From assembly GCF_014192745.1 (NCBI RefSeq), contig NZ_JACHYJ010000004.1:248001-312000 (forward strand): a DNA stretch of 64,000 bases, read 5' to 3'. Positions 17,743-28,828 of this stretch are shown here, piece after piece (the stretch's first letter is position 1; every line of letters starts with the position of its first letter). The notes below the pieces were generated by a model that was not told the DNA's origin, made no database searches, and saw only the letters and a program-made list of their open reading frames with translations. The DNA comes from Luteimonas sp. RC10 (lineage in GTDB: Bacteria; Pseudomonadota; Gammaproteobacteria; Xanthomonadales; Xanthomonadaceae). The translations under genes were made by a program, and so were the position numbers.

Positions 17743-18983
17743 GGCGCGGCATGCTCTGGCTGCTGCTCGTCGTCGCCGCGCTGGGGCTGGCCGCCTGCGT
17801 CCGGGTCCATGTGCACGGCGATCGCCCGACCACGGCCTCGCCGCCGGCGCCTGCGCCCGCCGCCGGCGCGCTGCGCATCGCCACCTACAACACCTCGCTC
17901 AACAGCGACGAACCCGGTGGCCTGCTGCAGCGTCTGCAGGGCGACGACGCGGGTGCGCGCAAGGTCGCCGCTGTGCTGCAACGGGTGCGTCCGGACATCG
18001 TGCTGCTCAACGAGTTCGACTACGTCGCCGACGGCAGTGCGGCCACGCTGTTCCAGACCCGCTGGCTCGAGCGCGCGCAGCCCGGTGGCGGTGCGCCGCT
18101 GCACTATCCTTACCGCTACCTGGCGCCGGTCAACACCGGCGTGCAGAGCGGGCTGGACCTCGACGGCAACGGCACGGTCGGCGGCGAGGGCCGCGACCGT
18201 GGTAACGACGCCTGGGGCTACGGCCTGCATCCGGGCCAGTACGGCATGCTGCTGCTCTCGCGTTACCCCATCGACGCCGAGGCCGCGCGCACGTTCCAGT
18301 GGCTCAAGTGGAGCGCGATGCCCGATGCGCAGCGCCCGCACGACCCGGCGACCGGCGCCCCGTTCCATCCCGACGTGGTGTGGGCGCAGTTGCGGCTGTC
18401 GTCCAAGTCGCACTGGGACGTGCCGGTACGCACGCCCGCCGGCGTGCTGCACGTGCTCGCCTCCCATCCCACGCCGCCCGCGTTCGACGGACCGGAGAAG
18501 CGCAACGTCGCGCGCAACCACGACGAGATCCGCGTCTGGCACGACTATCTGTCGCCGGGCGCGCATGACTGGCTATGCGACGACGCCGGGCGCTGCGGCG
18601 GGTTGGCCGCCGACGCCCGGTTCGTGATCCTGGGCGATCTCAACAACGATCCGGTCGACGGCGCCGGCGCGCACGAGGCGATCGTCGGCCTGCTGGAACA
18701 CCCGCGTGTGTTGAGGATGGCCACGCCGCGCAGCGAAGGTGCGGTCGAGGCGGCGGCGCGCGATGGCGGGGCCAATCTCGAGCACCGCGGCGCGGCCGCC
18801 CACGACACCGGCAGCTTCGGTCCGCGGGTCGGCAATCTGCGACTCGACTACGTGCTGCCGTCGGTCGGCCACGTGCCGGTCGCCAGCGGGGTGTTCTGGC
18901 CGCCCAGCGACGCGCCGCATGCCGAGATCGTCGATGGCACCGACCATCGGCTGGTCTGGGTGGACGTGGCCGAGGGCGGCTGA
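17739..18983 (+). CDS. Lipoprotein of the endonuclease/exonuclease/phosphatase superfamily
   Basis: A 414-residue protein with an N-terminal lipobox (LAAC, Cys20) and an EEP fold: ATYNTSLN near the start, [11 protein letters not shown] carrying the metal-binding Glu, SHPTPPAF with the His, [19 protein letters not shown], and [10 protein letters not shown] at the end. These are the active-site elements of DNase I-like phosphoesterases. As a lipoprotein it acts in the periplasm or at the outer membrane; the substrate (DNA, nucleotide or phospholipid) cannot be predicted. It overlaps bpt by ATGA. Confidence 0.87.
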   Translation: MRRGMLWLLLVVAALGLAACVRVHVHGDRPTTASPPAPAPAAGALRIATYNTSLNSDEPGGLLQRLQGDDAGARKVAAVLQRVRPDIVLLNEFDYVADGSAATLFQTRWLERAQPGGGAPLHYPYRYLAPVNTGVQSGLDLDGNGTVGGEGRDRGNDAWGYGLHPGQYGMLLLSRYPIDAEAARTFQWLKWSAMPDAQRPHDPATGAPFHPDVVWAQLRLSSKSHWDVPVRTPAGVLHVLASHPTPPAFDGPEKRNVARNHDEIRVWHDYLSPGAHDWLCDDAGRCGGLAADARFVILGDLNNDPVDGAGAHEAIVGLLEHPRVLRMATPRSEGAVEAAARDGGANLEHRGAAAHDTGSFGPRVGNLRLDYVLPSVGHVPVASGVFWPPSDAPHAEIVDGTDHRLVWVDVAEGG

Positions 18984-19124
18984 CGCGTTGCGTCCTGGCA
19001 TGGCGCCATCCGGCGATCGGCGCAGGACGGCTGCCGCGCCCCTGCTGGCGATCGGCGCGCGGCCCGTGCACCATCGGGGAATGCCGCCCACCGTACCGCC
19101 CCGCCAGCACGAGTCCTGCGCCCG

Positions 19125-20381
19125 ATGAGCGAGGGGCTGTTCCGCGACGAAGTGCTGCGTGCGCGCCGCGAGGCGTGGCTGGGCACCGTTTCCCTGCCGG
19201 TGCCGCGCCGCGGCTGGCTGCTCGCCGCACTCGGCGGCGCCGCGTTGCTGGCGATTGCCGCGACCCTGGCGTTCGGCAGCCTGCACCGGACCGTGCGCGC
19301 TTCGGGCACGCTGCAACCCGCCGAGGGCCTGCAGCGCGTGCAGGCGCCCGAGGCCGGCGTCGTCGTCCGCGTCCACGTGGCCGACGGCGCGACCGTCGCA
19401 GCCGGCGATCCCTTGCTCGACATCGCGGTCGATCGCGACCTCGCCGATGGCGGCGCGCCCCTGTCGGCGCGGGTGGCCGAGGGCCTGGAGGCCGAGCGCA
19501 CGCGCCTGCGTGCGGCGCTGCAGGCCTTCGACATCGCCCAGCCGGCCCGCGAGGCCGACCTGCAGGCGCGGCTGGCGACGCTGGTCGACGAGGTCGGCTC
19601 GGCGCGCGACGAGATCGCGCTGCGCGAGCGCCAGGCCGCCAATGCCGAAGACGTGTTCGCCCGGCTGCAGCCGCTGCGCGAGGCGCGCATCGTCAGCGAG
19701 GTCCAGGTCCAGCAGTACGAGAACCAGGCCCTGGACGCGCGCGCCGCGCTTGGCGCCGCCCGGCGTGCGGGTCTGGAGGCCGAGCGCCGGCTCGCCGATG
19801 GACGCCGCAGCCTGCGCGAGCAGGCCTTGGCCCGGGCCACCGAGCGCGGCACCCTGGTCCAGGCGTTGGCCGACCTGGACCGCGGCGATGCCGAGAACCG
19901 CGCGCGCGGCACGATCCGGCTGCGCGCCCAGCGTCCGGGCGTGGTCAGCACCTCGGGGCTGTCGACCGGCAGTCCGGTCGCCGCTGGCGAGCCCTTGCTG
20001 ACGATCGTGCCCAGTGATGCGCGCTTCGTCGCCGAGTTGTGGGTCCCCGCGCAGGCGGTGGCGCATCTGGCACCGGGACAGCGCGTGGAGATGCGCTACG
20101 ACGCCTTCCCGCACCGCCGCTACGGCCAACAGCCCGGCGAGGTGGTCAGCGTGGCGCGCGCCGCGCAGCCCGCGCCGGCGCATGCGCGCACCGGCGCCGA
20201 TCCCGGCGTGCCGCTGTATCGCGTACTGGTGCGGCCCGACCGCCAGGACGTGCCGGGCGCCGACGCCGCGCTGCGCACCGACATCGGCGTCGATGCCGAC
20301 CTGATCCTCGAACGCCAGCGGCTGTACCAACGCCTGTTCGGCGATCGCTTCGCCCGCCCCACCGTCGCCCGAGCCGACTGA
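19125..20381 (+). CDS. HlyD-family membrane fusion protein for the peptide exporter
   Basis: A 418-residue periplasmic adaptor. One transmembrane helix (about 31-50) is followed by a lipoyl-like half (RASGTLQPAEG, VQAPEAGVVVRVHVADGATV, 59-95), a long alpha-helical hairpin (about 150-285, rich in Arg/Glu/Ala) and the second half-motif AQRPGVVSTSGLSTGSPVA. It resembles CvaA-type adaptors that link a C39-peptidase ABC exporter to an outer-membrane channel. Its TGA shares a base with the exporter's ATG (TGATG). No TolC homologue is encoded nearby, so a genomic TolC would be needed. Confidence 0.9.
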   Translation: MSEGLFRDEVLRARREAWLGTVSLPVPRRGWLLAALGGAALLAIAATLAFGSLHRTVRASGTLQPAEGLQRVQAPEAGVVVRVHVADGATVAAGDPLLDIAVDRDLADGGAPLSARVAEGLEAERTRLRAALQAFDIAQPAREADLQARLATLVDEVGSARDEIALRERQAANAEDVFARLQPLREARIVSEVQVQQYENQALDARAALGAARRAGLEAERRLADGRRSLREQALARATERGTLVQALADLDRGDAENRARGTIRLRAQRPGVVSTSGLSTGSPVAAGEPLLTIVPSDARFVAELWVPAQAVAHLAPGQRVEMRYDAFPHRRYGQQPGEVVSVARAAQPAPAHARTGADPGVPLYRVLVRPDRQDVPGADAALRTDIGVDADLILERQRLYQRLFGDRFARPTVARAD

Positions 20382-22489
20382 TGCCCCTGTCTTCCCGTCG
20401 ACGCGTGCCGGTCGTGCAGCAGAACGAGATCGCCGAATGCGGGCTGGCCTGTCTGGCGATGGTCGCGGTGCATCACGGCCACGATCTCGACCTGGCGGCG
20501 ATGCGCCGGCGGTTCCCGATTCCGATCCAGGGCGCGAGCCTGTCGCGGCTGATGGCGATCGCCCGCGAACTCGGTCTCGAAGCGCGCCCGTTGCGCACCG
20601 AACCCGAGCACCTGCACACGCTCCAGGCGCCGTGCGTGCTGCATTGGGACCTCAACCATTTCGTCGTGCTCGTGCGCGTGTCGCGCGGGCAGGCGCTGAT
20701 CCACGACCCGGCACGCGGCGCGGTGACAATGCCGCTGGCCGAGCTCGGCCGGCATTTCACCGGCGTGGCGTTGGAACTCACGCCGGCCGCCGATTTCGCC
20801 CCGATTTCCGACCGCACCCGCGTGCCGCTGCGCGCGCTGTTCGGTCGGATCTCCGGCATCGGCCCGGCGGCCACGCAGATCCTGCTGCTGGCGCTGTCGC
20901 TGGAGCTGTTCACGCTGCTGCTGCCGCTCGCGCTGCAATGGACGATCGATGGCGTGCTGGTCACCGCCGACACCAGCCTGCTGACGCTGATCGGGCTGGG
21001 CTTCATCGGCGTGGTCGCGTTCCAGGCGACGATCGCGGCGGTGCGCGGCTGGCTGGTGGCCGACCTGGGCGCCTCGCTCAATGCGCAGTGGATCGGCAAC
21101 CTGTTCGCGCACCTGCTGCGGCTGCCGCTGGACTACTTCGAAAAGCGCAGCGTCGGCGGCGTGCTGTCGCGCTTTTTGTCGGTGCAGTCGGTCCAGCAGA
21201 CGCTGACCGGCAGCTTCGTCGAGGCAGTGCTCGACGGGCTGACCGTGCTGCTGGTGTTCGCGCTGCTGCTGTTCTACAGCGGGCCGTTGACCGCGCTGGT
21301 GCTGCTGGCCTTCGCGCTGTATGCGCTGCTGCGCTGGCTCGCCTACCGCCACCTGCGCGACCTCAAGGAGACCCAGCTGGTGCACCTGGGGCGGCAGCAG
21401 AGCCAGATGATCGAGTCGATCGGCGGTATCCAGACCATCAAGCTTGCAGGCCTGGAAGCCGCCCGCCTGGCGCGGCTGCGCAACGCGACGCTGGAGGTCG
21501 CCTCGCGCGAGGCCGCGATCGCGCGCACCACCGCGACCTTCGGCGCGCTCTCCAAGCTGATCTTCGGCCTGATGCGCGTGGGCCTGATCTGGCTGGGTGC
21601 GCTGCTGGTGCTCGACGGTCGGTTCACCGCGGGCATGATGGTGGTGTTCGTCACCTACGCCGATCTGCTGGCGATGCGCGGCGGCGCGCTGGTCGACAAG
21701 CTGGTCGAGTTCCGCCTGCTGGGCATGCACGGCGAGCGCATCGCCGATGTCGCGCTGGCCGCGCCCGAGGCCGATGTCGAAGCCGTGCACTCCGGCCCCG
21801 ATCCCGCGCCCGAGCTCATGATCGAGGGCGTGTCGTTCCGCTACGACGAGAGCGGCCCCTGGGTGCTGCGCGACTGCTCGCTGCGGGTCAGAGCCGGTGA
21901 ATCGGTGGCGATCACCGGCGCCTCGGGCTCGGGCAAGACCACGCTTGCCAAACTGATCCTGGGGCTGCTGGCGCCCAGTGAGGGCCGCATCCTGATCGAC
22001 GGCGTCGACATCCGGCACCTGGGCCTGGCGCGCTATCGCGCCCGCTTTGGCGTGGTGATGCAGGACGACGTGCTGTTCGCCGGTTCGATCGCCGACAACA
22101 TCAGCGTGTTCGATCCCGATGCCACGCTGGACCGGATCGAAGCGGCCGCCCGGATCGCACAGATCCACGACGACATCGCCGCGATGCCGATGGGCTACGA
22201 GTCGCTGGTCGGCGACATGGGCTCGGCGTTGTCGGGCGGCCAGAAGCAGCGCGTGATCATCGCCCGCGCGGTGTACCGCCAGCCCGATCTGCTGCTGCTC
22301 GACGAGGCCACCAGTCACCTCGACGTGCCGCGCGAGCGCGCCGTCAATGCGCTGATCGCCGACCTGCGCGCGACCCGCATCATCATCGCGCACCGCACCG
22401 AGACCGTGCGCAGTGCCGATCGCGTCGTGCGGCTGGTGAATGGGCGCGTCGCCGAAGACGACGGTACGCACGACACGAACGGCGCCTGA
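20381..22489 (+). CDS. Peptidase-containing ABC transporter (C39 bacteriocin-type exporter)
   Basis: A 702-residue CvaB/PCAT-type exporter. The N-terminal C39 peptidase has Gln14 and Cys20 (QNEIAECGLAC), His93 (LNHFVVL) and Asp109 (HDPARG), so it should be active on double-glycine leaders. A six-helix transmembrane domain (about 165-450) follows. The nucleotide-binding domain has Walker A GASGSGKTT from residue 513, signature LSGGQKQR at about 617, Walker B LLLLDEATS and the H-loop IIIAHR. It removes the leader and exports the core peptide. The double-glycine precursor begins 134 bases downstream, which makes it the obvious substrate. Confidence 0.94.
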   Translation: MPLSSRRRVPVVQQNEIAECGLACLAMVAVHHGHDLDLAAMRRRFPIPIQGASLSRLMAIARELGLEARPLRTEPEHLHTLQAPCVLHWDLNHFVVLVRVSRGQALIHDPARGAVTMPLAELGRHFTGVALELTPAADFAPISDRTRVPLRALFGRISGIGPAATQILLLALSLELFTLLLPLALQWTIDGVLVTADTSLLTLIGLGFIGVVAFQATIAAVRGWLVADLGASLNAQWIGNLFAHLLRLPLDYFEKRSVGGVLSRFLSVQSVQQTLTGSFVEAVLDGLTVLLVFALLLFYSGPLTALVLLAFALYALLRWLAYRHLRDLKETQLVHLGRQQSQMIESIGGIQTIKLAGLEAARLARLRNATLEVASREAAIARTTATFGALSKLIFGLMRVGLIWLGALLVLDGRFTAGMMVVFVTYADLLAMRGGALVDKLVEFRLLGMHGERIADVALAAPEADVEAVHSGPDPAPELMIEGVSFRYDESGPWVLRDCSLRVRAGESVAITGASGSGKTTLAKLILGLLAPSEGRILIDGVDIRHLGLARYRARFGVVMQDDVLFAGSIADNISVFDPDATLDRIEAAARIAQIHDDIAAMPMGYESLVGDMGSALSGGQKQRVIIARAVYRQPDLLLLDEATSHLDVPRERAVNALIADLRATRIIIAHRTETVRSADRVVRLVNGRVAEDDGTHDTNGA

Positions 22490-22623
22490 CCGCGCGCATC
22501 GAAAGTTCGGAAACACGACGCAGGTCCGGAATCCGGGGTTCCGCATCGTGCCTGTGGGCGACTAGCATCGAAGACGCCGGATCCGGACCGGCCCCTTTCA
22601 ATCCGGAAGCCACTGGAGGAAAC

Positions 22624-22782
22624 ATGAGCCATCAAGACGCGCAGCATGTCCGCCCCATCGCACGCCTCGCCGCCCGCGAGTTGACCGAAGACGAGGTCGC
22701 CGCTGTCGCCGGCGGCAAGCCCGACCACACGCATGCCACCGGCCCCAACGGCGACGATCCGGGCGATCCGGGCGTCGTCTGA
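22624..22782 (+). CDS. Graspetide-type precursor peptide with double-glycine leader
   Basis: A 52-codon gene with an excellent ribosome binding site (GGAGG, then AAAC before ATG 22624). Leader, residues 1-31: ends RELTEDEVAAVAGG, the classic ELT/S...E..VAGG motif cut by C39 peptidases after Gly-Gly. Core, residues 32-52: begins KPDHTHATG and ends DDPGDPGVV; it has Lys32, Thr36 and Thr39 as possible donors and Asp34, 44, 45 and 48 as possible acceptors. It contains no Cys or Ser. Placement between the C39 exporter and an MvdD-like ATP-grasp ligase supports side-chain ester or amide crosslinks. The crosslink pattern is inference. Confidence 0.85.
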   Translation: MSHQDAQHVRPIARLAARELTEDEVAAVAGGKPDHTHATGPNGDDPGDPGVV

Positions 22783-22799
22783 TCCGCTGCGATCCCGAC

Positions 22800-22829
22800 G
22801 CGGCCGGCCGTCCCCCGACGGCCGGCCGC
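22800..22829 (+). promoter_or_regulatory. Perfect 13-bp hairpin between precursor and ATP-grasp gene
   Basis: GCGGCCGGCCGTC (22800-22812) pairs perfectly with GACGGCCGGCCGC (22817-22829) across a CCCC loop. No T-run follows, so it is not a standard terminator. It begins 17 bases after the precursor stop and ends 6 bases before ATG 22835. It could stabilise a precursor-only message or lower translation of the enzyme. Confidence 0.7.
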
Positions 22830-22834
22830 ATTGC

Positions 22835-23962
22835 ATGGCCGATGCTGCCAACGCCATGACCGCACCCCTGATCGTGTCGTCGCTCGCGCACGACATCCAT
22901 GCCGCCGCCGCGTGCTGGGGGCTGCAACGCGCGGGCGTTGCCTCACGCTGGATCGCCGGCTGGCACGAAGGTGCGCCGACGCTCGAGATCGCGCCTGACG
23001 CCGCTCCCATCGTCGACAGCTGGGGACCGGACGGCACGCCGCGCAGTGTGTGGTTCCGACGCCCGATGCCCCTGGCGACATTGCCGAATGTGGCTGAGTC
23101 CGACCAGCGTTTCGTCGGCGATGAGTGGCGCCGCTTCGCCGGCAATCTGCACGCGGTGGCCGGCGACATTGCCGGTCCGCTGTGGGTCAATCCGCCGGCC
23201 TCGGCCCTGCGCGCCGAGCACAAGTTCGTCCAGTTGCAGGCCGCCGCGCAGCTCGACCTGCCGTTCCCGGCCACGCTGATGTCCAGCGACCCGGCGCGCA
23301 TCCGCGCGTTCGTCGCGCGCCACGGTCGGGTCGTCTACAAGCCCTTCCAGACGCACAGCTGGCAGGATGCCAGCGGTCGGTTGTTCAGTACCTACGCGCG
23401 GGTCGTCGATGCCGACATGCTCGCCTCCGATGCGAGCCTGCAGCTGTGTCCGGGCATCTACCAGCAGGCGATCGACAAGGTCTGCGATCTGCGGGTGACG
23501 GTGATCGGCACGCACGTGTTCGCAGCGCGCCTCGATGCGCCGCACGACGATGACGTGGTCGACTGGCGGTCGGCCTCGATCGCAGGTGCGGTGAAGACGT
23601 CCGCTTACGCGCTGCCGGCTGTCTGGCGCGACGGTCTGCTCGCGCTGCACCGCAAGCTCGATCTCGCGCTGGGCTGCGTCGACCTCGTGGTCGATCGCAG
23701 CGGCGCGCTGCACTTCATCGAGGTCAACCAGGCGGGCCAGTTCCTGTTCCTGGAGCAGGCGCTGCCGGACCTTCCGCTGTTGCGCACGCTGTGTGCGTTG
23801 CTCGCGCAGGGCCGGCTGGATTGCGATCCGGGCGCGATGCCGGACGATGTCGGCTTCGCGGCCTATCTCGACAGTGAGGTCTACGCGGACTGGTGGGCCG
23901 AGGTCGCACCGCGCCTGCACACCGCCGGCACCGTGCCGCCAGGCGTCAGCCTCGAGGCCTGA
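22835..23962 (+). CDS. ATP-grasp peptide ligase (MvdD/graspetide synthetase-like)
   Basis: A 375-residue ATP-grasp protein. Features in order: PLWVNPPASALRAEHKFVQL (115-134), typical of MvdC/MvdD ligases; LPFPATLMSSDP; VVYKPF with Lys169 for ATP; CPGIYQQAIDKVCDLRVTVIG (205-225); CVDLVVDRSG with Asp283; and FIEVNQAGQFLFLE (295-307) with Glu296 and Asn298 for Mg2+. Enzymes of this group phosphorylate Asp/Glu side chains of a precursor and join them to Thr/Ser or Lys. The neighbouring precursor has the needed residues. ATG 22856 is an alternative start, since the hairpin crowds ATG 22835. No second ligase or acetyltransferase is present. Confidence 0.87.
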   Translation: MADAANAMTAPLIVSSLAHDIHAAAACWGLQRAGVASRWIAGWHEGAPTLEIAPDAAPIVDSWGPDGTPRSVWFRRPMPLATLPNVAESDQRFVGDEWRRFAGNLHAVAGDIAGPLWVNPPASALRAEHKFVQLQAAAQLDLPFPATLMSSDPARIRAFVARHGRVVYKPFQTHSWQDASGRLFSTYARVVDADMLASDASLQLCPGIYQQAIDKVCDLRVTVIGTHVFAARLDAPHDDDVVDWRSASIAGAVKTSAYALPAVWRDGLLALHRKLDLALGCVDLVVDRSGALHFIEVNQAGQFLFLEQALPDLPLLRTLCALLAQGRLDCDPGAMPDDVGFAAYLDSEVYADWWAEVAPRLHTAGTVPPGVSLEA

Positions 23963-24004
23963 ACTGCGCACCCGCACTTTCTCGCACGTCGAAAAGAACA
24001 CACG

Positions 24005-24470
24005 GTGCTTATTCCCCGCGACTGGGGGGCTCTACTTCGGATGGTCAGCGGCCTGCCGGCCGGAAGCCGCTTCCCCCTCGGCAGGACATCCTGTCCTGAC
24101 TCGGGCGCGCGCCATCCATGGCGCGCTCGACGCGGCCACCGGCCGGCAGGCCGCTACAGCAAACGAGTGCAACCCGACGTCGGTAGACGCCTCGCGTCTG
24201 CTGGAAGAAGTCGTGCGCCTTCGGACTCAGTGCGTCGTGCTGGTCGGGGATTGCGATAGCGGGCCAGGGATGGCCCGCGGCGGCGAGTCAGCCATGGGTG
24301 AGTGTGGGCTGCTCGTGCGGCATGCCGCGCAGCCCGCACGAACGCCCGGCGTGCTTCGCCGGGCCGGACCGCGGAGCGGGCTGACCGAGCCGGTGAGCAG
24401 TCCCCGACCGGCGCGACGCGCGCTCCGGAGACGAACTCCCGTTCAGAGCACGCAGAAGCAAGATGACCGT
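24005..24470. repeat. Dispersed inverted-repeat mosaic, copy A
   Basis: This 500-base gap after the ATP-grasp gene has no supportable gene. 24036-24112 is a close match to 57353-57431 (core GCCTGCCGGCCGGAAGCCGC). 24113-24182 matches 57520-57589 (core ATGGCGCGCTCGACGCGGCC). 24316-24388 resembles, in reverse complement, the segment 57430-57519. Short open frames here change frame between copies and are not credible proteins. Confidence 0.75.
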
Positions 24471-24481
24471 AACTTCGCAAA

Positions 24482-24508
24482 GAAAAAAAAGCGGGCCTTT
24501 CGGCCCGC
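24482..24508 (-). terminator. Rho-independent terminator of the pnp operon
   Basis: GCGGGCC (24491-24497) pairs with GGCCCGC (24502-24508) around a 4-base loop. Read on the minus strand the stem is followed by at least eight T residues (24490-24483), 26 bases after the pnp stop. Confidence 0.93.
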
Positions 24509-24534
24509 TTTTCTTCATCTCGTGACGCCAGGCC

Positions 24535-26643
<2,109 letters not shown>

Positions 26644-26719
26644 GTTGAATTCCCTTGATGACTCTTGCGATGGACCGGACGGAACCCTTGCCCCGACCGG
26701 GTGGACGCTGCGCGCGCCC

Positions 26720-26752
26720 AAAAAACGACCGCGGCGCATTTCTGCGCCGCGG
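26720..26752 (-). terminator. Intercistronic terminator between rpsO and pnp
   Basis: CCGCGGCGCA (26729-26738) pairs perfectly with TGCGCCGCGG (26743-26752) around TTTC. On the minus strand the stem is followed by TCG and six T residues (26725-26720). It would stop or attenuate rpsO transcripts before pnp, as known in other gammaproteobacteria. Confidence 0.88.
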
Positions 26753-26764
26753 GGGGAGACGGGT

Positions 26765-27028
26765 TTAGCGACGCAGGCCGAGCTTCTCGATCAGCGCCTT
26801 GTAGCGGTCTGCATCCTTGCGGTGCAGATAGTCGAGCAGGCTGCGACGGCGGTTGACCATCATCAGCAGGCCGCGGCGGCTGTGGTGGTCTTTCTTGTGC
26901 GTCTTGAAGTGCTCGGTCAGGTGCACGATACGTGCGGTCAGCAGGGCGACCTGGACTTCCGGCGAGCCGGTGTCGTTGTCGCCGCGCTTGTGTTCTTCGA
27001 TGATCTTGCTGTTGTCGATCGTGGTCAT
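26765..27028 (-). CDS. rpsO: 30S ribosomal protein S15
   Basis: An 87-residue S15 with the usual signatures: [46 protein letters not shown] and a C-terminal [12 protein letters not shown]. It binds 16S rRNA helices 20-22 early in small-subunit assembly. It lies between truB and pnp in the conserved order, with a terminator directly after it. Confidence 0.98.
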   Translation of the reverse strand: MTTIDNSKIIEEHKRGDNDTGSPEVQVALLTARIVHLTEHFKTHKKDHHSRRGLLMMVNRRRSLLDYLHRKDADRYKALIEKLGLRR

Positions 27029-27192
27029 GTGTTTCGCTCTTGACGCGCGTCCCGCAGAGACAGCGACGGATCAACCGTCACGTACCGCCCGGACCGCCTG
27101 TGGATGGAGAGTACATTTCGCCTGGAAAAAGGCGGCCAAGATTGTATCGCCTGCGGCCTGGCCGAACAAGGCGACGTATTCATTCGGCGTGC

Positions 27193-28164
27193 TCAGTCCG
27201 GGGCGGCCGCGCGCCGGAACATGCGCCGCGGCCACAGGCTGCCGTCACCCTGCACCTGCGCCAGCCCCTCGGCCCGCCCGTTCGGCCCGAAGACCGCGAC
27301 CTCGCCGGCCGCCGCGAACGGACCGGGCAGCGACTGCCCGTTCTGCAGCCGGGCCGCCTGGCGGGCATCGATGTGGACGGCCGGCCAGGCCAGCATCCCC
27401 GCCTCCAGGTCCAGCAGGCAGGCCTCGAGCTGGTGTTCGCCGCGCGCAGCGAGGGCCTGGAGTTCGTCGAGCGTCCACATTCTGGGATCGCGGAACGGAT
27501 CGACCCACAGCCGACGCAACTGGGCGACGTGCGCGCCGCAGCCCAGCAACTCGCCGAGGTCGCGGACCAGGCTGCGCACATAGGTGCCCGAGCCGCACTC
27601 CACGTGCAGGCGCAGTTGTGGCGCCCCGCCGGGGTCGAGCACGCCGTCGAGCAGGTCGGCCGCCGACTGCAGTTCGAAGGCGTGCACATCGACCGGCCGC
27701 GACTCGACTTCCACGGTCTCGCCGCGGCGGGCCTTGGCGTACAGCGGTTCGCCCCCGCGCTTGAGCGCCGAGTAGATCGGCGGACGCTGGTCGATGCGGC
27801 CGGTCAGGCGCCGCAGCGCGGCGTCGATCGTGGCCAGATCCAGCGGCGGCACCGGCCGCTCGCGCAGCAACTGACCGGCCGCGTCGTCGGTATCGGTGAC
27901 CTGGCCAAGCCGGGCGACGGTGGTATAGGCCTTGCGCGCGCCGAGCAATCCGCCGGCGATCTTGGTCGCCTCGCCGAAACAGACCGGCAACAGTCCGGTC
28001 GCCAGCGGATCGAGGCTGCCGGTATGGCCGCCCTTCTCGGCCCGGAACAGGTGGCGCACGCGCTGCAGGGCCTGGTTGGAGCTCAACCCGCCCGGCTTGT
28101 CGAGCAGCAGGATGCCGTCGAGCTTGCGGAACTTGGTACGCGGGCGGGACTGGGGACGGCTCAT
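27193..28164 (-). CDS. truB: tRNA pseudouridine(55) synthase
   Basis: A 323-residue TruB. Motif I GHTGSLDPLATGLLPVCFG holds the catalytic Asp52, RPPIYSALKRGGEPLYAKAR follows, and CGSGTYVRSLVRDLGELLG is near residue 190. The C-terminal 60 residues form the TruB_C/PUA-like RNA-binding domain. It makes pseudouridine 55 in the T-loop of elongator tRNAs. ATG 28164 is chosen over an upstream in-frame start at 28227 because MSRPQSRPRTKFRKLDGILL matches the family N-terminus. Confidence 0.96.
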   Translation of the reverse strand: MSRPQSRPRTKFRKLDGILLLDKPGGLSSNQALQRVRHLFRAEKGGHTGSLDPLATGLLPVCFGEATKIAGGLLGARKAYTTVARLGQVTDTDDAAGQLLRERPVPPLDLATIDAALRRLTGRIDQRPPIYSALKRGGEPLYAKARRGETVEVESRPVDVHAFELQSAADLLDGVLDPGGAPQLRLHVECGSGTYVRSLVRDLGELLGCGAHVAQLRRLWVDPFRDPRMWTLDELQALAARGEHQLEACLLDLEAGMLAWPAVHIDARQAARLQNGQSLPGPFAAAGEVAVFGPNGRAEGLAQVQGDGSLWPRRMFRRAAAPD

Positions 28165-28340
28165 CTGAGGATCGGCGGTCGAAGAGAGGAGTGACGTCCC
28201 GCGGGATGCGGGCGGCGTCATGGCCACGGCATCGGCCTGGGCGCCGCGTCGGCGTCAGGCGCCCTGCGCACGGCGTCGTCCCGAACCACGGGGCCCCGCC
28301 ACACCGGCGACGCCGGGCCGCCGGGCCATGCCGCGAGCGG

Positions 28341-28703
28341 TCAGGCCTGCTCGCCGCCGTCGTCGAGATCGCGCAGCAGATGGTCGATGCGCTCGCCGCG
28401 ATCGACCGAATCGTCGTAGTGGAAATGCAGCTCGGGCACGTGGCGCAGCTTGACCGCCCGCGCGAGACGGAAGCGGATTTCGGGCGCGACCGCCTTGAGC
28501 CCCTTCAGCGCCTCGGTCGCGCGCTCGGACTGCAGCGCCGTCACGAACACCTTGGCGTGGGCCATGTCGCGCGTGACCTCGACGTCGGACACGCTTACCG
28601 ACGGCAGGCCATGCTCGGACACGGCCTCGCGGACCAGGGTGCCGAGTTCTCGGCGAAGCTGGGCGGAGACGCGGTCGGTGCGGTGGAAGGATTTGGTCGG
28701 CAC
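28341..28703 (-). CDS. rbfA: 30S ribosome-binding factor A
   Basis: A 120-residue RbfA with a single KH-like domain: FHRTDRVSAQLRRELGTLV, DVEVTRDMAHAKVFVTAL, and RLARAVKLRHVPELHFHYDDS. It aids maturation of the 16S rRNA 5' end and cold-shock adaptation. The start is a GTG (28703); the similarity begins right there. Standard position between infB and truB. Confidence 0.95.
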   Translation of the reverse strand: MPTKSFHRTDRVSAQLRRELGTLVREAVSEHGLPSVSVSDVEVTRDMAHAKVFVTALQSERATEALKGLKAVAPEIRFRLARAVKLRHVPELHFHYDDSVDRGERIDHLLRDLDDGGEQA

Positions 28704-28828
28704 GTGATTCGTATTCGTGAGTCGTCTTGGGTGGTGCGAAAGCCTGGCTCGATCCTGCGATGGGCAAGGACCCGTGATCCGCGTTCGCGGATCACGTATT
28801 CCTCCCACCACCGATCGGTCGCGGACGC

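Noticed and set aside
22800..22829. Rho-independent terminator after the graspetide precursor
   Set aside because: The stem is perfect but no T-run follows on the plus strand, and the ATP-grasp gene follows at once; an mRNA-stabilising or attenuating role is more likely.
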